This document shows positions 34,278-44,254 of a DNA stretch of 64,000 nt, piece by piece. Origin of the DNA: Branchinecta lynchi (lineage: Eukaryota; Arthropoda; Branchiopoda; Anostraca; Branchinectidae); NCBI GenBank assembly GCA_023053575.1, contig JAKZAP010000017.1:20698799-20762798 (forward strand), written 5' to 3'. A program made the translations under genes and the position numbers. The notes under the pieces were generated by a model, which worked only from the letters and a program-made list of their open reading frames with translations, ran no database searches and was not told the origin of the DNA. Position 1 is the first letter of the stretch. The number at the start of each line of letters is the position of its first letter.

Positions 34278-34715
34278 AGGACACCTGAATGAAGAGTACC
34301 AAGTATCATCCCTATTTGTATGACTTCCTTCACATATCCTGCAGAAAACCCAATCCAAATACGAAATAGTGTTTCCAAGCTATGATTTTTGCTCCATTTT
34401 GCAACTGTCCTTATTCAGTACCGAACAATTTTAGAAATGAACAAATGTCTCCAATCAACCCTTCTTCTGGAATATTTTTTAACCAGTTAAGCCCAAACGT
34501 ATAACTAGAAGAAATTACAATACGATCCGGCCCGCGCTGTACAAGATTTGAATGAATTGCGCTTTTTGTCTTGGAGTCTGCATGTGCAAACCTCCAGAAA
34601 CAAACATCCCTATTTTGAAAACGTCACGCTCAGGAGAAGAATGCTCTCCGTGGCCATGTCTGTAAATGCATTCTCCATGGTGTGTTCAAGTATGGCTTCA
34701 TTGTTCAGGTGTCCT
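34278..34715. mobile_element. piggyBac-like MITE, TTAA duplication, copy 2
   Basis: Same ends as 12192-12622, TTAA at 34274-34277 and 34716-34719. It ends only 36 bp from the exon 5 splice donor, inside intron 5. Confidence 0.75.
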
Positions 34716-34755
34716 TTAAAATACAATGGAAAATCGTACAGGACACTCGTTTTAC

Positions 34756-35032
34756 CTTTAGGTCCTCCAAGTGTTCCTTCGGTCCGATTCCAGACAGCAT
34801 AAGTAACTTGGCAGATCCGACTGAACCACTGGATAAAATTACCTCTTTCCGGGCTTTGACCCGGAACGACATTCCGTAGACGGAAAACTCCACGCCAGCG
34901 GCAGTCGGTAAGCCGTCTTGCATCTCAGTGATGACCTGGAAACAGCCAGGGTTGAAACAGGCACGTCGAGCGGACAAGGAGGCCTTTCGCAGATCCCGAA
35001 ATCGATTTCAGGTGAGCAACGCGCCATGAAAA
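34756..35032 (-). CDS. Gene A exon 5 with probable one-base lesion
   Basis: The certain part, 34756-34935, encodes VITEMQDGLPTAAGVEFSVY ... KEVILSSGSVGSAKLLMLSG IGP, the second GMC signature (with SAK where SPQ is usual), and ends at donor AAG|GTAAAA. Extending to the acceptor TTCTTAG before 35032 adds FMARCSPEIDF and, after a one-base shift near 35000, RDLRKASLSARRACFNPG, like the family's G-R-S-A segment. That yields the expected total of about 610 residues. The alternative is that TTTCCAG at 34936 is the true acceptor and a small exon upstream was missed. The two readings cannot be separated here. Confidence 0.75.
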
Positions 35033-35631
35033 CTAAGAAAAGTTTTCCGGAAGGGATTTCCTTTTTCAATTTCCATCTACCCCGGAAATCCATGGAATAC
35101 TCGAATTCCAAAAATGAACGGTTTCTGAACATAGGTCAGACACAACGTCACAACACACGTAACACACGTCACATACAGTCTGCTTCACTCTTTTCTGCGA
35201 TTTCGGACTTCCTATGTCATTTCTGTCCACCCTTACGGCCCAACTCAGATTTTTACATTTGCCGTGTTTGGCTCTTATCAAGATAGATCAGGCTCCCAAT
35301 TATTGTTTCCGCAGAGCTTATTGGTAAAAAATACTGGCATCAAAACAAATGGACCGCGACAGGCTGAAAAACAACCGTCACGAGTTTGCAATCCGAGAAA
35401 ACGAGCTGAGTTTAGAGGAGTCACGTATGTTAAAATACTAGAATATAAACTGTATCTGCTACTAGTGCCTTAAAGGAACAGAAAACTCGACTCAAACTTG
35501 ACTCGGGGAGCTAGCTGACTTATCAAGAATGTACCCTGAGTCGATATTAAGAGTACGAAAATTCTCGTTACGACCGTTGCAGTTTCCGAGAATTCGACTT
35601 TTGAGTTAGTAGAAAAAAAGCAAAAGGTGTG

Positions 35632-35695
35632 TGCGCCGGGAGTAGGAATCGAACGCACGACCTCTTGACTACTATCCCGATATGTTAGTCAACAC
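35632..35695 (-). repeat. tRNA-like SINE fragment
   Basis: On the minus strand GTGCGTTCGATTCC resembles a B box and is followed by CCCGGCGCAC. The 5' part is cut by the hAT insertion. T-stem pairing is poor, so this is a tRNA-derived repeat rather than a gene. Confidence 0.35.
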
Positions 35696-35978
35696 CTGAG
35701 CCTCGTTTTTGTTCATTGCTGCAGGTCCACTTCTCGGCAGATTCCGGACTGATTCTTTCTACATCCGTTTTTGCACTGCAGCGCTTCCGAGGAAGACGGC
35801 AGCGCTTCTCGAGAATCACGGACTTGCTCCCCGACCAAGTCCGTGCTTCCCTGCAAGATGCTGCAGCGTTGCCGCTTCAACCAAGAAGAAAGTGAATCCA
35901 AAAACGTATATTCTGCAAAAGCAAAGAAGTGCTGCAGCAGCGATGCGGCAGCGCTATTGCAACAAAAACGAGGCTCTG
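35696..35978. mobile_element. hAT MITE, GTCAACAC target duplication
   Basis: Ends CTGAGCCTCGTTTTTG and CAAAAACGAGGCTCTG, with a perfect 8-bp duplication GTCAACAC (35688-35695 and 35979-35986). Rich in GCTGCAG and GCAGCGCT repeats. An inverted relative is at 39163-39441. Confidence 0.8.
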
Positions 35979-36586
35979 GTCAACACGGTCAAACGCGAAC
36001 TTTTACAGTGCAGAAGTGCATAATTACAGTGCAAAAGGGGCAAGGGCCTGCCAGCTAGCTTTAGGAACACCAAGGAGAGGGTTCAAGATAACAAAGAAGG
36101 GGGGTCCTGTCGACAATAAGTCCCTGTATCTTTATCCAAGCCCCCCAGGTCGGTTTGATGGCCGAAAGTTACATAGTCAAGTTTTCTGTGCCTTTAAAGG
36201 ACCAAACCATACCTGGTTCCTATTTGAACTTTCCAGATTGTCGCTAATAAGTGTTATAGAAAAGTGCTTTATAAAACTTGTTTTAAGACGCACTGGGATG
36301 CGCCTCAATCCCTTAGCAAGACCTGGACGACACCAATTACCAGTATAATCAGCAGAAGGGGCGTTGCATCAGTGTTCATACCTTAGCTTAGACTGCTCCG
36401 TAGCGCAATTTAAGGTAATCTAACGCATACCTTCTTAGCATGCGCTCTTGTAAGAACGAAGAGGTTTTTCTTCATGTTATTTTTTAAGTACCCACGGGCA
36501 GAACTCCACCTACGACCATTTCTCATCGTCACCTGAGGCCAAGTGAATCCTAGAAGGGAATGCAAATCTCAGTTATGGTGGGTTTA

Positions 36587-37239
36587 CACACTGCGTAAAA
36601 TCCGAGCGTATTTTGAAATGCGAGAGTATTTTACGAACGTTTTGAGCTTGAAAACATTTCTAGCAATACGGACGTATTAGAGAAATCGGTCCGTTTTGTA
36701 TTTAAATACAGGAGTGTTGCACGAAGCCGCCCTTACCATGGCACCGCCCACCTCCCAATTGGCCATGGTACATGATCCTGCCACCTTGGATCATGAAGCT
36801 GCCACCCCCAGAAAAATCCTGCAAATTCCAAGAAAACAGCAAATTTTGTTATTTGCAAAAGGTCAAGGAACCTCTCTGACCAAACAGCTGGCCTCTAACT
36901 TCACCATGTAGCAAAATACTATTTTTAGCAAAGTGGGCGACTTCATGATCACTTGGGTGCCTATATTCTTTCGTGTTCTCCAGCTTAGCCTTGAACAATT
37001 ACAAGTAAACTATGGTACCAGCAGAAAGTGAAGGTTCTAAGCTTCCTTTCAGGATACTCCACTGGATTTTATCTCAACCTTTACTCTTTTTCCCTAAGTC
37101 ATTTCCCAAAAATAGGAGTTTAGGGTGGCGGCTTCACGCAGCACTCCTGTACGTCCGTATTGCTAGAAATCTTTTCAAGCTCAAAAAGTGCGTAAAATAT
37201 GCTCGGATTTCAAAATGTGCTCGGATTTTACGCAGTGTG
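36587..37239. mobile_element. TIR element CACACTGCGTAAAATCCGAG, TA flanks
   Basis: Terminal inverted repeats of over 100 bp begin CACACTGCGTAAAATCC, with TA on each side. The interior has no recognised protein. Tc1/mariner-type flanks. Confidence 0.6.
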
Positions 37240-37659
37240 TAAATGGACAGTTAGGAGTAAAGCGGAAAAGTATATACAGTAAAGACAATATGTGATATAC
37301 AGTATATCTATATGATTGAAAACTGACCATGATATGACTGATCGCGGACCCCAGAATCGCAATGAATCGGGTGATTCAAAATCTCCAGGAACCATCCCTG
37401 GCTTAAATTTTTTTAGGTCTTGATTGTGTAACTGTTCTGTAAAATGACATGTGTATTTGTGCATGTTGTGCCATAAATTTCTCTACTTTTTCTTTCTATC
37501 CTTTTTTTCCTCTCTTTCGTCTTTACTCCGTTTTGTTGAAAAATACAGGTAACAAATACTTTCTTACTTACTTAAAAGCGGATCTTGAACGCCATTTTCA
37601 TCCCCCTGCTGTGACAAAAGTCAATAATAATCATGATGATAATTGTAACATAATGATAA

Positions 37660-39110
37660 TATAGCTTCTGAACGGTACTCTAATGACAGTTCGTGAGATG
37701 TGTCGAGTTTGAGGTTTGAAGAAGAGGTGGCTCTGCCGGAAGAAAGAATCCGAACAAAATACTGGGAAATCGAATTGATCTCTTGACCCAGAACTGAAAA
37801 TTGCGAAGAATAAGGCTAAGTTTTGGCTTAAGACTTTGGGTTTCTTGCGGAAGACGACCTTCTGCCCGTACGGAAAACCTCCACGTCGAATGCGATTCTA
37901 CACCTCGGATCGAGGACGAAACGGATTTTGGTAGCAAAATGCGGGCGAAAGCGAGGACGAATATTGATGGCGCATTCTACTACGACCCATTTTCGACACA
38001 TTTTCGCTGCCAATGTGAAGGCGAAGGAGAGGGAGATCTCGCGTTGCTACCGTGTTTAGTTAAGGGCGAAGGCGGATTTCTTTCTACCATAGTTTTCACT
38101 GCGAAAAGCAACGAACAGCCAATGTAGAAAGCGAAACGTTGAAAGGCGATCAAAAACGCGACTAGTATTTATTTCGACCTCGTGAAGCTTACTGTGAAAA
38201 CAGGTTCACTTTTGTATCAAATGTACGAGGTAGATTCGCTAACGAATGAGGTCCATCCGCGAAGGCGAGTTCGCGCTCGTTTTATAGCGAAAACCAGGTC
38301 TATCCGCGACGGCGAGGTCACGCTCGTTGTCCAGGAACAGCGAGAGAGAAAAGAGGTAGTTTCTGTATCAAATGTACTGAACCAATTTGAGGTGTAGAGA
38401 CGAGAGCGAATAGCGCCCATTGGCAGCGACGGCGAGAGGGAAAAAGGTCTAGCTTCTGTTTCAAATTAACGAGTCAATTCTGACCTAGATTCGGGGTGCA
38501 GATTTTCCATACAGGTGGCACGGTTTTCGATATTAAGCAACGAACTAAGCGTACTTATAAGTAGCATGTCTGTTCGATCAACAATAGGACTCGAGTTCGT
38601 ACGTACACAAGCTGATTGTTCAAAAGCAGAGCAAAGTAAGTAATGCGAATAATGCGAAGACCTATCCTTCCCATGCATCAAAAATGGACCTCCGTCGCAG
38701 CGCCGCAAAGTTCGTGTGTGCAGTGGCGGACGTAGAAAATCCTAGCAAGGCTAAGATGCGGTGCAAACATCGAGGATCAAATCAGAGCCAGCGCTCGTTA
38801 ACGATTGGTTGAGTTTCAGTAGGGATGTTCGTGTCCTCTAGCACTTTTTCAAAGTCCGCGTAGTACTCTTTAGAGTTATTTTGCTCTGTTCAAGAGTAAT
38901 GAATGCAGACACGATCGATTGAAAGTCGTCGCCCAGTGCTGTAGCATTGTAACTTCTCCCAGGTAATAGGCGGAAGCATGATGTGGCTCGTAAAGAATCA
39001 AACAGGGAGAATCTAGTTACACATCACGTATTCACTTAAATAGTCCTTAAAGACCTTTAGGATTTGTGGTAAGCTACATCAATGCGACTGTCCCTCTATG
39101 CTTGGAATAG
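37660..39110. other. Unassigned intronic DNA
   Basis: Locally rich in GCGA-type words (for example CGCGAAGGCGAG, about 38259), with short open frames on both strands but no conserved motif. No repeat partner found in the window. Confidence 0.35.
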
Positions 39111-39162
39111 TTACAAACTACAAAGATAGGCTATTGGCCGAAATATAAGCGCCGCTTATCGT

Positions 39163-39441
39163 ATCCTCGTTGTTGTTACAATAGCGCTGCCGCATCGCTG
39201 CTACAGCTCTTCTTTGCTTTTGCACAATATGCATTTTTGGATTCGCTTTCTTCTTGGTTGACGCGGCAGCGCTGCAGCATCTTGCAGGGAAGCACGGACT
39301 TGGTCGGGTAGCAAGTCCGTGATTCTCTAGAAGCGCTGCCGTCTTCCTCGGAAGCGCTGCGGTGCAAAAACGGATGTAGAAAGAATCAGTCCGGAAGTGG
39401 CAGAGAAGCGGACCTGCAGCGTGCACCAAAAACGAGGCTCG
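39163..39441. mobile_element. hAT MITE relative, inverted orientation
   Basis: Close inverted copy of 35696-35978. The right end CAAAAACGAGGCTC is intact, the left end decayed. Both lie in intron 4 and could pair in the transcript. Confidence 0.65.
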
Positions 39442-39449
39442 TGCTTAAT

Positions 39450-39665
39450 CCTACAAATGCAGTTTTGCTTTCAAATTCAAAATCCCCGTGTCTGGATGAT
39501 TTGGGTTGTCGAGCAAACAGCGCACATTCTCAACGTCATTACTACAGCCTCGGATGAAAAAATACAAAATCTCTTGGGTGGTTCAAAATGTTTCACTGTA
39601 TTTTTTTAATCAATCAATCAAGTTTAATCCAAATAGCTAAAAGCTAGAAGCGGAATACACATTTA
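39450..39665. mobile_element. Element fragment and LINE tail
   Basis: 39460-39605 (plus) translates to WVVEQTAHILNVITTASDEK, the TTTAAAGTTTAAC-family peptide. From 39605 a TCAA-type tail with CCAAATAGCTAAAAGC (minus-strand LINE 3' end) matches the one at 63.84-63.90 kb. Confidence 0.5.
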
Positions 39666-39897
39666 CAAAATACTGAGATACGAAACAAATTAACTAATAC
39701 ACTTACGAGATATGACCAGAAATAAATGATGGTGTGAAACTACGTAAATATTGGGCAGAAGAAATAGCAGGATATGGAGAAAACTGATTGCAGTATTCCT
39801 CTCGGATATGGGATGTAAAAATAAGCAGCCTTTATTACTTACCAATAAATTAATCATTTATCTCCTATCGGAGACCCCGACCGAGGAAATATCTCAC

Positions 39898-40032
39898 CTG
39901 TTTGATTCTTCCCATTAATGTCCACTTCGTCGTGACCCAACTCCCTCCCCGCTTCCAGAAATACATCCCCTAGGGAGGAGCGGTGACGACGATCTTCTAC
40001 CGAGAGAGGGCCATCCACTCCATGGTAAATAT
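39898..40032 (-). CDS. Gene A exon 4
   Basis: 135 bases, phase 1 to phase 1, residues about 180-224. Encodes IYHGVDGPLSVEDRRHRSSL ... GREL GHDEVDINGKNQTG, matching the family's YHG-GP-V motif and NG-Q-GF segment. The acceptor is TTCGTAG and the donor ACAG|GTGAGA. This exon is short and has no in-frame Met, but its motif order and phases fit exactly between exons 3 and 5. Confidence 0.9.
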
Positions 40033-41027
40033 CTACGAATAAACCAGAACGATTTTCGAATATCACCTCAATTAAGTTGGGCTTACACTATTTGCAGCAC
40101 GAAAGAGCTCCCTCTGAAGCTCGCTCCGTACCAATCCTGAGAAAGTGTTCAAGCCAAGGCGAGGGGGTTAATCCTTGGGTTCAAAGTCCTGTACCTACGG
40201 CCTGCTTCAAGCCAGGGTGTCCCCTTTCCCGACCTTTCTGCATTTGGCTCCCTCTGCCAATACTTTATATGACTAAGTCCGAAACACGCCAGCGATCCTC
40301 AGGAAGAAGGAGTAAAGGTGTCCGTGAACTCAACGACTCAAATCCTGTGTCAATCAATCACCGCGATCTTTGGAAGCAGCTGTGACACTACTTCTGCCTT
40401 TCTTCCGCTAGGTACCCGGAGAGGACGGAGATTTTGCATCGGCAAGGAGAGATAGTCATCAAGAGTATTGGTGGGTGCTCCGCTATTTCTGTCTGATGGA
40501 CTGACCGGCGGTGGCTGCTCCCTAGTGTTATAACCCATTTCTGGACTTACCAGTCTCTGGTTTCCCTCACCGGTGGGGACTAACCAGAACCTGGTGGGGA
40601 GGCAGGTTACAATGAGAAGTCACCGGGGGGACGGTGAGACCAAGTATCCTTACAGAGGATATAGCAGATCCTAGTGAGTAAGCACCAAAAACTACTAGGA
40701 TTGCGACGAACGCACCTTTTAGAGGGGGCATATGTGCTGATATTCTTCGCCTCGCGGTTTCTCCTATGTTTCAGGGTTTGAACAACGTTTTGTTGTTTAG
40801 CCATTTAACCTTCATTCAATGTGAATGTAGACTAGCTTTCATCGATGCCATTAATTCATCCCGATTAAGACATAATAAGACCTGAATCACTCTTGTAAAT
40901 ATACCAGTTGAGTATATGAGCTGTCAATTAACTGTACACGCAGAATCTTAGCTTGTCCAGTTATCTGACTCGAGGCCACGAACTTACCGAGCTTTGAGAA
41001 CAGGGTTTCGTTTGAATTTTAACTGAA

Positions 41028-41392
41028 AAGACATGTCTTACCATTAATAATGCAACCTACTTCCATAATCAATCCATATATTTCTAAACCCGGAGACCCC
41101 AATTTCGTACGGTACATTCTGACCCCTCTAACAGAACCACGCTGGTTTTCTCACTTGCCGTGTTTTGCTACTTTCGATGTGAATCACGCTGTCGACGCTT
41201 GTCTGTGGGAAGTTTTTCCATCAGGAAAACCGGTTATGTAAATTGTTTCCCTGTTTTCGCTACAACTCAACGGGTCTCGGAAAAGGCTTAAAACAGCCAA
41301 AACCGTGGGTTATTTGTTGAAAGCACAGCATAATATTCAAATATTTTAAAATACTTTAGGTTGAAGAGTAAATAGTGCGAGGGGTCCTTTAT
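41028..41392. mobile_element. Decayed copy of the 20942-21313 MITE
   Basis: Shares GCAACCTACTTCCATAAT and the end GCGAGGGGTCCTTTA with 20942-21313, but the left TTAA end is lost. Confidence 0.5.
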
Positions 41393-41918
41393 TGTTAAAC
41401 TTAGTTTCCAGTTACAATGATCATAGGTGGTAATGGACCCTCAAAAGAATATTGCGGCACTTTTGCCCATTAGCCCATTTCTCTCCTGTCACTGTATCAT
41501 ACATAGTAAGGAAAAGAGATCAGGAACGTCACCTTTAAACTGCAAGACAAAATGAGGGCCCTTAAAAGACCGGACAAAATGAGTTTTTCTTGACGACTGC
41601 TCAGGCCAACCGGCCAAGTTTCCAAATAATGTTTGCAATGTCACCTTAGACAAGAAAAATACTCCAAAAAGTTTGCACTGTAATGCGACGCTCGTCGGAG
41701 GATGGGGGAAGAAATTAAATTTAAGGGGTCTTGTCATAATGTGACTAGGGAGGGAACTTTCGACCCTGTCCCAGATTGAATACTAGCCCGTCACTTACAG
41801 CACAACTCTTACTAGAAATGATATTTTGCCTATGAAAGGGATCATCAAACAAGTTTTCCAACAATACCATTCCTTTCCACCTGAAATTGTAGATTTCTTG
41901 TTAGAGCTTGTCGACACT

Positions 41919-43238
41919 GAGCGTGTTCCACCCTTCTAACAATAGTGACTATTAGTTACTATTTGCTTACCATGCTCGGGAGCGTGGTAAGCGTAGTAAC
42001 TACGCATCTCTGCAACGTGATTGGCCGGATTTGCCCGTGGCATGATATCCTGCTGGAAAATAGAAAAATCGTTCCAGCCTTGACGAAAAAAAAACAAGAC
42101 CAAAGGTGTCGATGGGATCCCAAAAATCTAAGATTTGATCCAGACAATTGGGTCTTGTCTTCGCCAGATCCAGTCTTCGCCAGGCTAATCATCAAAGAAA
42201 ACCGAGTTCAGATATTCCATCTATCTATCAGTCTATACCTCTATAGGCCATATCTATTTTGACGATACTGACTGAAACTTCCTGCTTTACTTCTGCCAAA
42301 TTTGCGGTTTCGCCCGAATTCCGAGCGAACTATAGTCCAGCAAAAAAAGAAAATTCAGAAACGAATCCAGCGTATCTCCTTATCCCTATGAAGAACATGT
42401 AATAAGCATTAAATAAAACTTTGACTTAAAAAAAATGCGGGTACAACTGGATGCCGGACTAATTATATGTCCGGGTAGATAATGATTGTCATATACAGAC
42501 TCAGCGTCTCTTCTTACCCCTAAATCTAACATCTAATCAACTTCAGATAAAACTTTTGCTTTTGACATATTTTCCGGTTTTGGCCGGATTCCAGGCGAAC
42601 TAGTTTTCCGGCGAGAAAATGGTTTTCACCATCGTGTTCAGCATATCTTCTTACCCCTAAATCAAACATTTAATCAACTTCAAATGAAACTTTTACTTCT
42701 AACCAACTTTCCGGTTTTTGCCGGATTCCGGACGAACTACTTGACCAGCGATAAAATGGTTTTGATCATCGTGTTCAGCATGTTTTCTTACACCTAAATC
42801 AAACATTTAATCAACTTGAAATGAAACTTTTACTTTTAACAAACTTTCCGGTTGTTGCCGGATTCCGGACGAACTATTTGTCCGGCGAGAAAATGATTTT
42901 CACCATCGTGCTCAGCATATCTCCTTACCCCATAATCGACTATCACATTAGCTGTTTAAAAATATTTTGTTTGTCCCTAAATTTGAACCCCCTCCCCCAC
43001 CCCCAAATATAGGGCTACAGAGCCCATCTACGAACTCGACCTTACCCTTGACCCAAACAATCCTCACACCAAGTTTCATCAAAATATCTCATTCCCTTCG
43101 AGAGTTATCGTGCTTACAGACAGACGGACGGACAACTTTTGCGATGTCATAGGTATCCCTCCACTTACGTTTTGGGATCCCAACAAGAAATCGTGACGTC
43201 ATGCGTAGTAACTACGGTAAGCAGGATGGAACACGCTC
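41919..43238. mobile_element. GAGCGTGTTCCA TIR element, copy 3, split
   Basis: Ends GAGCGTGTTCCA and TGGAACACGCTC, flanks ACT/ACC. The body matches 2975-3242 up to about 42090 and again from about 43190. A CCGG-family element fills the gap. Confidence 0.65.
42093..43182 (+). mobile_element. CCGG-rich element, copy 3 (nested)
   Basis: AACAAGACCAAAGGTGTCG to TTTTGGGATCCC. Five ~120-130-bp internal units with GCCGGATTCCGG and ACATTTAATCAACTT, then the ACAGACGGACGGACAAC motif. The unbroken GAGCGTG host copies show where it entered. AACAAG occurs at both borders. Confidence 0.6.
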
Positions 43239-43595
43239 ACCTTCAAGCCCTCCTGCTTCTCCGACGCGTCGGGTGGGAGCAAAACTTTGAAAACTGAACG
43301 CGCCGTGGTTAGAAAGTTGGAAAACTAAGCAAATACAAAAAGTGAAAAACAGAAGATTCTCATATTTGAAAGGGTTGTCAGCGGACATTGAAGACACCGA
43401 CAAACTTTGCTTTGTGTGACGGGCAAAACCCGGCATGGCCCAAGAAGCGCCACAATTCGTAGGCACAAAAGGAAACAATGGAGAAAGGTGGGGATTTTAG
43501 GCGCTTATAATTCCACAAGGGAGCTAGGTATATTGTAAAAGGCAGAATAAGCAAGAGGGGGCATTTAAAGTCTTCTCAACAGGCTTAATTCTTAC

Positions 43596-43782
43596 CGTCA
43601 TCTCGAAAACGGCCTCGCTGTCTTTCTGATTTCTTAAAGTATGGTAAGAGGTCTGTATAAGACCACCCTGTGTTGCCTAGCTCCGCCCACTGGTCATAAT
43701 CAAGTCTATTTCCTCGAACATATAGCATGTAATTCAGGACGGATCCGCCTCCAAGCACTTTTCCAGATGTCCAATGAGATGA
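43596..43782 (-). CDS. Gene A exon 3: first GMC signature
   Basis: 187 bases, phase 0 to phase 1, residues about 118-179. [24 protein letters not shown] fits GMC signature 1 (G-K-V-L-G-G-G-S), which contacts the FAD. It continues [26 protein letters not shown], a family hallmark. Where insects usually have WPRGK, this has WTSGK. Acceptor TTTGCAG, donor ACG|GTAAGA. Confidence 0.94.
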
Positions 43783-44101
43783 CTGCAAATTTAGAGCTAT
43801 TACCTACCGGCTTTATGTAGGCTGTCAGGGGTTCTTTAAATATCATTCAAATGTGTCCCCCTTTTGACCTAAGGAATTTATTACTTTTTCATGGTATAAT
43901 TCCACACTATGGTATCCAACAAGCCACGATCAACATTCCACAATTGATAACTTTTGTTTCCCATTTTTTGCATAATCTTAAGTTCTATAATTACCTCTAA
44001 TACCCCTAGACAACCACTATTCAACTGCTGTTTTGACAAATCAAATTAATTTGATAAAGCCAAATCACAGCTAATTGTATTATCAGGAAAACCCAAGAAT
44101 C

Positions 44102-44254
44102 AGGGATGTTACTAGCCAAAACTTTTCGGGCACGCAAGGTATTTACCGACTGGCTGTCATTTTTACTCACTATTTTTGAAGAAAAGCTAAAAAAAAAGCT
44201 TTGAAAAAAAAACCCGACTATTTTTAAGAAAAATCGAGAAACTCCAAGAAAACA
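44102..44254 (+). mobile_element. hAT-like left-end fragment
   Basis: CAGGGATGTTACTAGCC and TTTACCGACTGGCTG, as in 46476. Cut short by the CCGG-family element that begins at 44255. Confidence 0.5.

Larger units (their letters stand above)
22924..34755 (-). other. Gene A intron 5
   Basis: 11.8 kb, the longest intron. It holds a single-arm copy of the palindrome, a MITE, a nearly full-length LINE, an array of ~280-bp units carrying a 3 kb hAT, and a piggyBac-like MITE, all listed separately. Confidence 0.8.
35033..39897 (-). other. Gene A intron 4
   Basis: Contains a hAT MITE and its inverted relative, a large TA-flanked MITE, an unassigned GC-richer block at about 37660-39000, and a LINE tail, listed separately. 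A short exon carrying part of the GMC domain could be hidden here if exon 5 starts at 34935. Confidence 0.6.
40033..43595 (-). other. Gene A intron 3
   Basis: 3.6 kb. 40077-41000 has no recognised feature (two short minus-strand frames lack conserved motifs). 41028-41392 is a decayed TTAA-type MITE. 41919-43238 is a nested element pair. Confidence 0.7.

Noticed and set aside
35632..35700. Possible tRNA gene on the minus strand
   Set aside because: The T-stem does not pair well and the 5' half is missing.
35709..36058. Alanine/glutamine-type frames on the plus strand
   Set aside because: These are the interior of a hAT MITE with an 8-bp duplication; the inverted copy at 39.2 kb breaks them.
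40350..40804. Two minus-strand frames in intron 3 as host exons
   Set aside because: No homology to the GMC product and exon 3-exon 4 already join in phase without them.
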